DNA of 64,000 bases, from positions 45,142 through 109,141 of the forward strand of contig NZ_JWMA01000081.1 in the NCBI RefSeq assembly GCF_000812465.1, given 5' to 3'. Position 1 is the first letter of the stretch. Every line of letters begins with the position of its first letter. The translations under genes and the position numbers were made by a program. Below are positions 50,867 through 59,963 of the stretch, piece after piece. The notes beneath the pieces are model-generated. The model was not told the origin of the DNA. It did no database searches and saw only the letters and a program-made list of their open reading frames with translations. Source of the stretch: Cupriavidus sp. IDO. GTDB taxonomy: Bacteria; Pseudomonadota; Gammaproteobacteria; Burkholderiales; Burkholderiaceae.

Positions 50867-52525
50867 ATGCAAATGAAGCCGGACATCTCTCGCGAAGAGA
50901 CCTCACAAAGCACGGACGGGGGCGACGACTGCCCCTTGCGCTGGTTCGACGCGGATCGGGGTGCCTTCGAAGCGCTCGAGCGATGGATCGCCGAGCATCC
51001 GGCGGATTTCTTTGCGGGCGAGCGTTTTGATCCGGTTGGCGCGTGCGCCACACGCGAGGCTGTATTCGCGTCGGTTGAAGTGCCCGAGACTCCGACATCG
51101 CCGCAAGCGCATGCCGATCATTTGCTCAACGACGTGTTTCGGCACGTGATGCCCGTGGCATCGCCTACTTTCGTCGGACACATGACGTCGTCGCTGCCGT
51201 CGTTCATGCCCTCGCTGGCCAAGGTGGTAGCAGCGCTGAACCAGAACGTCGTGAAGCTCGAGACGTCAGGCGCGCTGACAGGGCTCGAGCGCCAGGTCAT
51301 CGGCATGCTGCACAAGCTGGTGTTTGGGGAGGACAGCGCGTTCTATGCGAGATGGCTGCACGATGCCGACCACGCGCTCGGCGCGATCTGTTCTGGCGGC
51401 ACGGTCGCCAACCTCACCGCGCTATGGGCGAGCCGCAACAAGTTGCTGGGCGCGCGTGATGGCTTCGCCGGCATCCATCGCGCCGGACTGGTGGCTGCGC
51501 TGCGTCATTACGGCCATGACGGGCTTGCGATCGTCGTCTCGGAGCGCGGGCACTACTCGTTGCGAAAGGCAGCCGATGTCCTTGGCATCGGGCGCGACAA
51601 TCTCGTGCCGGTCGGGGTCGATGCAGACGGTCGCATGCGCATCGACCTGCTGCGCGACACCCTGCGTGACCTGCAGCAGCGCAACATCCGGCCGATGGCG
51701 ATCGTCGGCATAGCGGGGACGACGGAGACGGGCGCGGTCGATCCGCTCGACGCGATTGCGGATGTTGCTCAGGAGGCCGGCTGCCATTTCCACGTGGATG
51801 CCGCATGGGGCGGCGCAACACTGCTGTCGGAGCGCGAGCGCTGGCGCTTCGCGGGCATCGAGCGTGCCGATTCCGTCGTCATCGATGCGCACAAGCAGTT
51901 CTACGTGCCGATGGGGGCCGGCATGGTGCTGTTCCGAAGTCCGGCGTGGACACAGGAAATCATCCAGCATGCGAACTACATCGTGCGCAAGGGCTCAGTG
52001 GACCTGGGACGCCATACGCTCGAAGGATCGCGCGGCGCGGCGGCAGTCATGCTCTATGCGAACCTTCATCTGCTCGGTCGCAAGGGATTGGCGCAGTTGA
52101 TCGAACGTAGCATCGATAACGCCCGCTACTTTGCGTCCCTGATTGCGCAGCAGCCGGATTTCGAGCTCGACAGCCACCCGCAGCTTTGCATCCTGACCTA
52201 TCGCCATGTGCCCGAGACCGTGCGTGCCGCGCTGGCAACGGCTTCGGCCGACAGGCGCGAGAAGATCCTGGACGCGCTGGATGCGCTGACCATCAGCATT
52301 CAGGAAATGCAGCGCGATGCCGGCCGCTCGTTCGTATCGCGCACGCAGTTGATGTCGACACAGTGGGGTGGCCGCCCGATTGCCGTTTTCCGCGTGGTGC
52401 TGGCCAACCCGGATACGACGCATGCCATCCTGCAGGACATCCTCGACGAACAGCGCGCGCTGGCAGCGGCCAGCCCATGCATGGTGCCGCTGATGGCGAT
52501 GGTGGGGGCGCCGGACGCTGCGTGA
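50867..52525 (+). CDS. PLP-dependent decarboxylase (PanP/glutamate decarboxylase-like)
   Basis: A 552-residue group II PLP decarboxylase. GHMTSSLPSFMPSLAKVVAALNQNVVKLETS near 100-130 is the substrate lid, CSGGTVANLTALWASRN binds the phosphate, HVDAAWGGA has the Asp that pairs with the pyridine N, and the PLP lysine is K343 in VIDAHKQFYVPMGAG. The HKQFYVPMG form and the length resemble PanP, an aspartate 1-decarboxylase giving beta-alanine for CoA synthesis, rather than classical GadB. Start is uncertain among 50855 (TTG), 50867 and 50873 (ATG); no strong ribosome site decides. If PanP, it would support CoA supply for the CoA-hungry pathway, but linkage is distant. Confidence 0.82.
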   Translation: MQMKPDISREETSQSTDGGDDCPLRWFDADRGAFEALERWIAEHPADFFAGERFDPVGACATREAVFASVEVPETPTSPQAHADHLLNDVFRHVMPVASPTFVGHMTSSLPSFMPSLAKVVAALNQNVVKLETSGALTGLERQVIGMLHKLVFGEDSAFYARWLHDADHALGAICSGGTVANLTALWASRNKLLGARDGFAGIHRAGLVAALRHYGHDGLAIVVSERGHYSLRKAADVLGIGRDNLVPVGVDADGRMRIDLLRDTLRDLQQRNIRPMAIVGIAGTTETGAVDPLDAIADVAQEAGCHFHVDAAWGGATLLSERERWRFAGIERADSVVIDAHKQFYVPMGAGMVLFRSPAWTQEIIQHANYIVRKGSVDLGRHTLEGSRGAAAVMLYANLHLLGRKGLAQLIERSIDNARYFASLIAQQPDFELDSHPQLCILTYRHVPETVRAALATASADRREKILDALDALTISIQEMQRDAGRSFVSRTQLMSTQWGGRPIAVFRVVLANPDTTHAILQDILDEQRALAAASPCMVPLMAMVGAPDAA

Positions 52526-52696
52526 GGCATTTGCAGCTGGCGGGGGCCAGTGAAGTGTAGATGGAATGGTCGCCTCCCGCCTCGGCAGAACGCCCACCTG
52601 GCCTGCGGCGCAGCTTTCCAAGCTCTGATGTCGCATGTGCCACAGTGATAACTCTGTCGCAGCCTGCCAGCGTGACAAATTTATTCTGCGCTACGA

Positions 52697-53074
52697 CTAG
52701 GCATGCGGTTCCCACACCGCGTCCTTGCCAACCTCAACCGCATGGGCCGCTGCCTGCTCGAGCCAGGGCGCATGCGCCTTGGGAACGACCAACATGGTCA
52801 AGCCCAGTCCGTCCAGCACCCGCAGGGCGTGCTCGAGATTGACGCCCTTGCCATTCTCCAGCTTGGACAACATGCCGATGGAGACCCCGCAATGCCTTGC
52901 CGCCTGGTCAATCGGCAGCCCGTCATCGGCCCGGGTAGCGCGAATGCGGTCGCCGAGTTGGGGAATGGTGCGAATCGTCGCGCGCGAAGGAGGCGTCGGA
53001 TCAGGTAGGGGTCGCGGCATGGGGAAAGGATGGCGGGAACAGCCGCTCGGCTGCTGCTCGCCATGTAAATTCAT
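52697..53074 (-). CDS. XRE-family HTH regulator
   Basis: Up to 125 residues; a later Met (53020) would remove a proline-rich N-terminus. The helix-turn-helix is IPQLGDRIRATRADDGLPIDQAARHCGVSIGMLSKLENGKGVNLEHALRVLDGLGL, a HipB-like XRE domain. The tail (HAPWLEQAAAHA) is short. No HipA kinase or toxin gene is adjacent, so it is an orphan regulator. Neither start has a good ribosome site. Confidence 0.8.
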   Translation of the reverse strand: MNLHGEQQPSGCSRHPFPMPRPLPDPTPPSRATIRTIPQLGDRIRATRADDGLPIDQAARHCGVSIGMLSKLENGKGVNLEHALRVLDGLGLTMLVVPKAHAPWLEQAAAHAVEVGKDAVWEPHA

Positions 53075-53598
53075 TTTCGTGAAACTATATCAGGTTTGGT
53101 GATGGTCGCCCGCAGGCAGGACGGGCGTGCACCGGCGAGCAGTCCACTGGCTGCCGCGCCATTGCTAACGCCACAGGGTGTTGGCTTGTGGTCATGGCGA
53201 TTAATTGCATTTTATTGCAGCCCGAGTGGACGACCGGGCAACTGCTACCTCCGACTTCCTGTGGCAGCCGAGTCGGATGCTAGCCGGCAATTCTGGTGGG
53301 CAATTGGCCTCGACCAGTACGCGCATGTGCTCACCTATCTCGCCATAGGCTGGTTGGGAGGCTGAACTGATTCCAGTAAGGCCGTTGCCCATCGGTGAAG
53401 GCCTTTGCTCGGGGCGATGCCGCAACCGTCACGCTCAATGGTTCACTGACGGATCTGACCTCAGTGATCTGTGCGAATCCAAAAGGCCTGGTGGGAGGGG
53501 TGCTACGGCCCCGCGCGCGCGGAGCAGTCTCCATTGATACCAAAGTGGAGAAAGCGTCTAATCATCCAGAGACAGAGACCTGACGTGACGAGGTCTAT
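53075..53598. other. Intergenic region without a recognised gene
   Basis: 524 bases between the XRE gene and the large cyclase gene. Several overlapping frames of 60-90 codons exist on both strands, with no convincing start sites or domains. The cyclase promoter should lie in its right part. Confidence 0.4.
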
Positions 53599-56500
53599 AT
53601 GCATTGCACAAATTGCGGTTCCGAGAACCCCACTGACGCAAGGTTCTGCAAGGATTGCGGAGCACGACTGGGACGCCGCTGCCCGCATTGTGGCCATGAA
53701 TCGGGTTCCGCCGACAGATTTTGTATCGCATGCGGCGCATCGCTGATCTTACCGGCTGTCGACCCTTCCGATGGAAATCTGCCAACGGCGGCGCCCGCTC
53801 CCATCGACTACACCCCACGCCACCTGGTCGAACGCATCCTGGCGCAGCAGGCGGCGATGGAAGCCAGGGGCGGGACCGGCGGCGAGCGCAAGACCATTAC
53901 GGCGCTGTTCGCCGACATGGCAGGCTCCACGGCGCTGATCCACGACCTGGACCCGGAAGAAGCGCGCCGCCTGATCGATCCCGTGATCGCCCTGATGATG
54001 GAGGCCGTGCATCACTACGAAGGCTATGTCGCCAAGTCACTGGGCGACGGCATACTGGCCCTGTTCGGTGCGCCCATCGCGCATGAAGATCACCCGCAGC
54101 GCGCGCTGTATGCGGCGCTGCGGATGCAGGAAGCGATGCGCCGCCACAGCGACCGCATCCGCCTGGAGCAAGGCATACCGCTCCAGATCCGGGTGGGCAT
54201 CCACACCGGTGAGGTGGTGGTGCGGTCCATCCGCCGGGACGACCTGCATACCGACTACGATCCGGTAGGACACACGATCAACATCGCCTCGCGGATGGAA
54301 AGCATCGCCACGCCGTCTTCCATTCTGGTCAGCGAGGCGACCTGCAAGCTGACGGAGGGGTATTTCGACTTCAAGGCCCTGGGCGCGACCCAGGTGAAGG
54401 GCATTCGGGAGCCACTTGCCGTGTATGAGGTGCTGCGCCTGGGCGTGTTGCGCACGCGCCTGCAGGTGGCGCAACACCGCGGCCTGGCGCGGTTTGTAGG
54501 CCGCGAGGGCGAACTGGCGCAATTGCGTGACGCGCTGGAGCGGGCCAAGGCGGGACACGGGCAGATCGTGGGCGTGGTCGGCGAGGCCGGGGTCGGCAAG
54601 TCACGGCTGTTCCATGAGTTCAAGATGTTGTCGCAGCGAGGCTGCATGGTGCTGGAGACCTTCTCGGTGTCGCACGGCAAGTCGTTCGCGTACCTGCCGC
54701 TGATCGACCTGGTGAAGAATTATTTCCAGATCGAGCCGCTCGATAATGAGCGCAGGTGCCGGGAGAAGGTCGCTGGCAGGATGCTGATGCTGGACCGCAC
54801 GCTGGAAGAGTTGCTGCCTTATCTGCTCTTCCTGCTGGGCATCAGCGAGCCGGGTTCGGCATTGCCGAACATGGATCCTCGCATCCGGCGCCAGCGCACG
54901 TTCGACGCGATCACGCGCCTTCTGGTTCGCGAGAGCCACAACCAGCCGCTCGAGTTGATCTTCGAGGACCTGCAATGGCTGGACAGCGAGACCGAGGCGT
55001 TCCTAGATGTCCTCGCCAGCCACCTGCCAGGTGCCAGGATCCTGCTGCTGCTCAACTATCGGCCCGAGTACCTGCATGGCCGGCACCAGCAGGACGCCTA
55101 CACCGAGCTCCGGCTCGATCCGTTGGGCCAGGCCGAGGCCCAGGAACTGCTCGCCGCGCTGCTTGGCGACGATCCCGCGCTGATGCCGCTCAAGCGGCTC
55201 ATCCTGGACAAGACCGAGGGGAATCCTTTCTTCATAGAGGAAGTGGTGCAGACCTTGTCCGAGGAGAAGGCCCTGCTCGGCGAACCTGGCCACTACCGCA
55301 TCGAGCAGACCCCTATCGCGCTGCATATTCCCACCACGGTCCAAGGCGTGCTGGCCGCCCGCATCGACCGGCTGCCCCGCGCCGAGAAAGACTTGCTGCA
55401 GAGCCTTGCCGTGATTGGCAAGGAATTTTCCCTGAGCCTGATCCAGCGCGTGATCTCCCAGCCGGAGGAGCACTTGCAGCCGCTGCTGGCCAGGCTGGAG
55501 GCCGGCGAATTCATCTACGAGCGGCCCGCATTCCCGGATACGGAATACATGTTCAAGCATGCGCTGACCCAGGAAGTCGCCGGCAACTCGCTGCTGACCG
55601 AAGAGCGCACCGCGCTGCACCAACGCACGGCGCAGGCGATCGAAGCCCTGTTCCAGCATCAGCTGAAGGATCACTACAGCGAGCTGGCCCGGCACTACAG
55701 CCTGAGCGGCAATGAACCGAAGGCCATCGAGTACCTGCAGTGCACCGGCCAGCAGGCGGTACAGCGCTCCGCGTACTATGAAGCGATCCGCCACCTGAAT
55801 GCCGCGCTGGAATTGCTCCAGCGCCAGCCCGATTCGCCCGAACGCGCACGCCATGAACTCACGCTGCGCCTTGCCATCGGGCCGGCGCTCATCGCCGCCA
55901 GGGGCTTTGCCTCGTCCGAGGTCGAAGCCAGTTACAGCCGTGCCCTGGCGCTGTGCGGCGAAGTCGGGGAGACCCCACAGCTCTTTCCCACGCTAGTCGG
56001 CTTGCGCACGTATTTCTCCCTGCGCGCCGAGCATCGCAAGGCTTACAGGCTGGGCAAGCGACTGCTTGCCCAGGCCAAGAAGACGCAGGACCCGGAGCTA
56101 TTGGGCGAGGCCCATGTCTCGCTCGCCACGACCTTGTATTACTGCGGAAAGTTCAGGGCCTCCGATGGCCACCTGCGAGATGCGCTCGCCCTCTACGACG
56201 CCGAACCGGATCACGTCCACGTGAATATGCATGGCGTCGATCCAGAGTCACGGGCGCTATCCTTTTCGGCATTGGTCCTGTGGAATCTCGGCTATCCGGA
56301 CCAGGCCTGCAAGCGAGCACAGAATTCGCTCACGCTGGCCCGGCAGCTGTCCCATCCCTTCAGTCTCGCGCATGCCTTATGCCTGGCGGCCGAGCTGCAC
56401 CAGTTCCGCTGCGACCCAGGGTTCACGCAGGAGTGCGCCGACGCGGCCATCGCGCTCTCAAGCGAGCAGGGCTTCCCCGTGTGGCTTGCCTGGTCGACCG

Positions 56501-57012
56501 TCCTGCGCGGTTGGGCGCTGGCCGAGCAAGGGCAGCATGAGGAAGGCATCGCGCAGATGCGCCAGGGGCTGGCGGCGTACCACGCCACGGGCGCGGCGCT
56601 GGGGCATTCGCACTTCCAGGAACTGTTGGCGCAGATCTACGGACGCATGGGCCAGGTCGATTCAGCCCTGGCCGCGTTGGCCGAGGCGGGAGATGCGGTG
56701 CAAAGGACGGGTGAGCATTTTTGCGAAGCTGAGTGGCATCGGACCAAGGGCGAGGTGATCCTTCAAGGCTGCCGTTCTGATGGCCTTCTGTCTGAAGATG
56801 ACGCGCAAGCGTGTTTTCACAAGGCGATCGCGGTAGCCCACAAGCAGAATGCCAGGTCGCTGGAGTTGCGGGCCTCACTGAGCCTTGCGCGGCTCTGGCA
56901 ACACCAGGGCAGGCCCGAGCCGGCCAGGCAACTGCTGGACCAGATCCGCAGCGCGTTTACCGAGGGGCTGGACAGCGCGGACATGCGCGACGTCGTGGCG
57001 GCATGCGGTTGA
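53599..57012 (+). CDS. Class III cyclase / AAA ATPase / TPR signalling protein with zinc ribbons
   Basis: A 1137-residue multidomain protein. Residues 1-50 hold two zinc ribbons (CTNCGSENPTDARFCKDCG and CPHCGHESGSADRFCIACG). Residues about 95-275 are a class III nucleotide cyclase: LFADMAGST and SLGDGILALFG give the two metal Asp, AKS the base-specifying Lys, and INIASRM the Asn/Arg pair, so it is likely active, probably on ATP. Residues about 295-560 are an AAA/STAND ATPase with the Walker A GEAGVGKS and a Walker B LIFEDLQWLD. From about 680 to the end are TPR helices. Such proteins couple ligand or protein binding to cAMP production. No signal peptide or helices, so cytosolic. Ends with VVAACG. 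Confidence 0.92.
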   Translation: MHCTNCGSENPTDARFCKDCGARLGRRCPHCGHESGSADRFCIACGASLILPAVDPSDGNLPTAAPAPIDYTPRHLVERILAQQAAMEARGGTGGERKTITALFADMAGSTALIHDLDPEEARRLIDPVIALMMEAVHHYEGYVAKSLGDGILALFGAPIAHEDHPQRALYAALRMQEAMRRHSDRIRLEQGIPLQIRVGIHTGEVVVRSIRRDDLHTDYDPVGHTINIASRMESIATPSSILVSEATCKLTEGYFDFKALGATQVKGIREPLAVYEVLRLGVLRTRLQVAQHRGLARFVGREGELAQLRDALERAKAGHGQIVGVVGEAGVGKSRLFHEFKMLSQRGCMVLETFSVSHGKSFAYLPLIDLVKNYFQIEPLDNERRCREKVAGRMLMLDRTLEELLPYLLFLLGISEPGSALPNMDPRIRRQRTFDAITRLLVRESHNQPLELIFEDLQWLDSETEAFLDVLASHLPGARILLLLNYRPEYLHGRHQQDAYTELRLDPLGQAEAQELLAALLGDDPALMPLKRLILDKTEGNPFFIEEVVQTLSEEKALLGEPGHYRIEQTPIALHIPTTVQGVLAARIDRLPRAEKDLLQSLAVIGKEFSLSLIQRVISQPEEHLQPLLARLEAGEFIYERPAFPDTEYMFKHALTQEVAGNSLLTEERTALHQRTAQAIEALFQHQLKDHYSELARHYSLSGNEPKAIEYLQCTGQQAVQRSAYYEAIRHLNAALELLQRQPDSPERARHELTLRLAIGPALIAARGFASSEVEASYSRALALCGEVGETPQLFPTLVGLRTYFSLRAEHRKAYRLGKRLLAQAKKTQDPELLGEAHVSLATTLYYCGKFRASDGHLRDALALYDAEPDHVHVNMHGVDPESRALSFSALVLWNLGYPDQACKRAQNSLTLARQLSHPFSLAHALCLAAELHQFRCDPGFTQECADAAIALSSEQGFPVWLAWSTVLRGWALAEQGQHEEGIAQMRQGLAAYHATGAALGHSHFQELLAQIYGRMGQVDSALAALAEAGDAVQRTGEHFCEAEWHRTKGEVILQGCRSDGLLSEDDAQACFHKAIAVAHKQNARSLELRASLSLARLWQHQGRPEPARQLLDQIRSAFTEGLDSADMRDVVAACG

Positions 57013-57538
57013 TGACCATGACTGCGACTGCTGCGGCGACGGCAGCCCCAACGCAGCAAAGGAGATTGCAATGTCAGATGACCTTGTGATTCGGAACACG
57101 ACACGCGCGGAGCTGAGGAATCGCTGATCAATGAGGTCTTCGTTTGACGCGGCCAATGGCTTTAGCTTTGGCTTTTCACAATAAGGGAGAAACGGGCCTG
57201 CTTCTTTCCATATCCGTCAGCAAGCGATGGCGGCACGTTACCCGCTTCTTGCCGTGGCTTTCTGCTTCCGCAAAACTGATCTGTCGCCTTGCTCGTCGCG
57301 TTCATTCTGCAGCGCCAGCGCCTGGTTGAACACGAAACGACACGACCCGGCGAAACTCGTATCAGCCATTGAAGCTTGTCAAGGACGCCTACGGCGTCCG
57401 CGCTATCCTTCCCCGCCCTGAAGGACCCTGAAGGACGGGGCTTGCCGCGCACCGGGTCAAAAGGTGCAAAAATGCGGTGCAGGCGATAGCCCGCAAATGA
57501 GGCCGTTGCACAACGCTCCACGGGACCAAATTAAGGCG
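57013..57538. other. Intergenic region with possible IS200/IS605-type right-end hairpin
   Basis: 526 bases with no intact gene. At 57398-57441 there is TATCCTTCCCCGCCCTGAAG and then GGACGGGGCTTGCCGCGC; CCCCG(C)CCT and AGG(A)CGGGG form a hairpin with a repeated CCCTGAAGGA inside. The layout resembles the right end of IS605-group elements in this bacterial group, though no transposase remains. Confidence 0.35.
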
Positions 57539-59098
57539 ATGCCGAGATTACGTTCTCCTGCTTCTGAAACGTCCGCCGGCACCACACGCCTGCCCTACCG
57601 GATCGACCGCGAGTTCGCGCGTGGCCTAGTCTGGTTCCGGCGCGACCTGCGCGCCGACGACCACGCAGCGCTGCACTATGCCCTCAAGCACTGCTGCCAG
57701 GTGTGGTGCGTGTTCGTGTTCGATCGCGAAATCCTTGATCCTCTGATTGCGCGCGGGCTCAAGGCCCACCGACGTGTGGAGTTCATCCTGAGGTCGTTGG
57801 AGCCGTTGCGCAGGGCGCTGACCGATGCGGGCGGCGGCCTGATCGTGCTTGACGATACCGCGCGCGACGCCATTCCCAGGCTGGCGGCCGAACTCGATGT
57901 CGAAGCCGTCTTCACGAACCATGACTACGAACCAGCGGCCAAGCGGCGCGATACTGCCGTACGTCAGGCGCTGGCTTCCGACTCCCGGGTGCTGTTCACA
58001 TTCAAGGACCAGGTCATCTTCGAGGCTGACGAGCTCCTGACCGGCCTGGGCCAGCCGTTCAGCGTCTTCACGCCATACAAGAATGCGTGGTTACACGAGT
58101 TGCAGCCATTCGACCTGCAACCGTATCCAGTCGACAAGTACCTGGGCGCGCTGGCGCCGGTGCCCCGCCAATATCAAAGGACTCCGCCAATGCTGACTGA
58201 TCTCGGCTTCGCTACCAGCAATCTTGCCGAGATTGCGATGCCCACGGGCAGTGATGGCGCTCATGCCCTGTTCGAAGAGTTCATCGGCCGCATCGGCGAC
58301 TATGGCCATCGGCGCGATTTCCCCTCGCTGCGCGGCCCGAGCTACCTGTCGGTGCACCTGCGCTTCGGCACGATCTCGATCCGCACGCTGGCGCGGGCCG
58401 CGCATGACGCAGCGCGGCGCGGCGCCAGCAAGAGCGCCGGCGCGGCGGTCTGGCTGTCCGAACTGATCTGGCGCGACTTCTATTTCATGATCCTCCACCA
58501 CCATCCCCGTCTGGCCGACGGCAAGTCTTTCCGCCCCGAGTATGATGCGCTGCGCTGGATCGATCCTGCCACGGGCGACAGGTACTTTCAGGCATGGTGT
58601 GACGCGCAGACCGGCTATCCGCTGGTCGATGCCGCGATGCTGCAGATTCGCCAGAGCGGCTACATGCATAACCGGCTACGGATGGTGACTGCGAGCTTTC
58701 TCGTCAAGGACCTCGGCGTCGACTGGCGACGCGGCGAGCAATATTTCGCCGACCTGCTCAATGATTTCGATTTCTCGGCCAACAACGGCGGGTGGCAGTG
58801 GGCTGCGTCAACGGGCTGCGATGCACAGCCGTACTTCCGCATCTTCAATCCGGTCACGCAGTCGGAGAAATTTGATCCGCAGGGGCGATTTATCCGCAAG
58901 TACTTGCCGGTGCTGGCGCAGGTGCCGGACAAGTACATCCATGCGCCATGGACGGCGCCGTTGGATGTGCTCGCTTCAGCGGGGGTGAAGCTTGGGGAGA
59001 ACTATCCACTTCCGATCGTGCAGCACCACGTTGTGCGGAAAGAGACGCTGGAAAGGTACGCGGCGATAAACAGATCAAAGTGGGCGCCCGCCAACTGA
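57539..59098 (+). CDS. phrB: Deoxyribodipyrimidine photolyase (class I CPD)
   Basis: A 519-residue DNA photolyase that uses FADH- and blue light to split cyclobutane dimers. RGLVWFRRDLRADDHAALHYAL opens the antenna domain; the FAD domain has SLRGPSYLSVHLRFGTISIR, WLSELIWRDFYFMILHHHPRL and the signature NNGGWQWAASTGCDAQPYFRIFNPVTQSEKFDP. The ATG at 57539 with AAGG upstream removes 25 extra codons. The C-terminus is of normal length. Monocistronic. Confidence 0.95.
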   Translation: MPRLRSPASETSAGTTRLPYRIDREFARGLVWFRRDLRADDHAALHYALKHCCQVWCVFVFDREILDPLIARGLKAHRRVEFILRSLEPLRRALTDAGGGLIVLDDTARDAIPRLAAELDVEAVFTNHDYEPAAKRRDTAVRQALASDSRVLFTFKDQVIFEADELLTGLGQPFSVFTPYKNAWLHELQPFDLQPYPVDKYLGALAPVPRQYQRTPPMLTDLGFATSNLAEIAMPTGSDGAHALFEEFIGRIGDYGHRRDFPSLRGPSYLSVHLRFGTISIRTLARAAHDAARRGASKSAGAAVWLSELIWRDFYFMILHHHPRLADGKSFRPEYDALRWIDPATGDRYFQAWCDAQTGYPLVDAAMLQIRQSGYMHNRLRMVTASFLVKDLGVDWRRGEQYFADLLNDFDFSANNGGWQWAASTGCDAQPYFRIFNPVTQSEKFDPQGRFIRKYLPVLAQVPDKYIHAPWTAPLDVLASAGVKLGENYPLPIVQHHVVRKETLERYAAINRSKWAPAN

Positions 59099-59100
59099 GG

Positions 59101-59345
59101 CCATTTACGGTCAGCGTTTCATTGTTTGGCGTTTTGTCATTGACCGCGGAAAGCCCCTGTCGCGCGGTGCACTGCGCCTCGTCATCCAGAAGGTGTTCGG
59201 CATGGCCGCCGAGCGCGTACGCGCGCATGGCTTCGAGTGGGACGCTCAGGCCCAGGCCCGGCCACCGCCTCTGGGCACTGGCTGTGCCGTACGGGCAGCC
59301 CGCTTCCACTCGGCCGCGTACGTTGGGAATCGGCAGGCCGGCGAA
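59101..59345 (+). pseudogene. Tyrosine recombinase (phage-type integrase) remnant
   Basis: Rightward reading RGKPLSRGALRLVIQKVFG, then MAAERVRAHGFEWDAQAQA matches the part just before the catalytic HxLRH box of a family of site-specific integrases (PLSRxxLxxVxKxVFxxAAxRL). About 60 bases on, another frame gives ASGHWLCRTGS, which fits ASxHWLRHTxGS with Arg-His changed. A frameshift and changed catalytic residues show it is dead. It abuts the photolyase stop. Confidence 0.55.
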
Positions 59346-59439
59346 TGGACCGGTCCTATGCTATTTTCCACTCCCAAAACGGCGATAAATGCCTAATCTG
59401 GAAGGAATCGCAAAGTGCTGTTTCGATAGGAGTCAGGCC

Positions 59440-59874
59440 ATGTTCAAGCACATACTGCTGCCCACCGACGGTTCGGAGCTTTCCGGGAAGGCCGCTGCCG
59501 CTGCCATTGAGTTTGCCAAGGCGGTTGGGGCAAAGGTCACGGCGTTTACTTGCATGGATGAGTATCCCTTCCTGACATCCGCCGACGCAGGTCACCAGAC
59601 CCGCAAGGCGTTTGAGGAGCACGCCGCGATCGAGGCCAGGGCACGGCTGAACCGGGTCTTGACGGCCGCACAGGCGGCCGGAATTGCCTGCGGTACGGAT
59701 ACGGCGACGACTCCAACCCCATACAAGGAGATCATCGACGCCGCCAACCGTAACGGCTGCGATGTGATTTTCATGGCTTCCCACGGGCGCCGCGGCCTTG
59801 CGGGCCTGCTGGTGGGGAGCGAGACACAGAAGGTATTGACGCACTGCACGACCCCTGTGCTGGTGTATCGGTGA
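59440..59874 (+). CDS. Universal stress protein, UspA family
   Basis: A 144-residue USP. The ATG at 59440 follows TAGGAGTCAGGCC. MFKHILLPTDGSELSGKAAAAAIEFAK is the typical first strand with the ATP-contacting Asp, and MASHGRRGLAGLLVGSETQKVLTHCTTPVLV carries the G-x2-G-x9-G(S/T) ATP-binding motif (GRRGLAGLLVGSET). So probably an ATP-binding stress protein. The gene after it begins 90 bases on. Confidence 0.93.
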   Translation: MFKHILLPTDGSELSGKAAAAAIEFAKAVGAKVTAFTCMDEYPFLTSADAGHQTRKAFEEHAAIEARARLNRVLTAAQAAGIACGTDTATTPTPYKEIIDAANRNGCDVIFMASHGRRGLAGLLVGSETQKVLTHCTTPVLVYR

Positions 59875-59963
59875 CGGTGAGGCTTTCTACGTGTCAAGGG
59901 AATCGCGGTCATGCTTCGTACGCAAACAAGTACAATCGGGCGAAAATCGCCGCCTGCCGCCCC

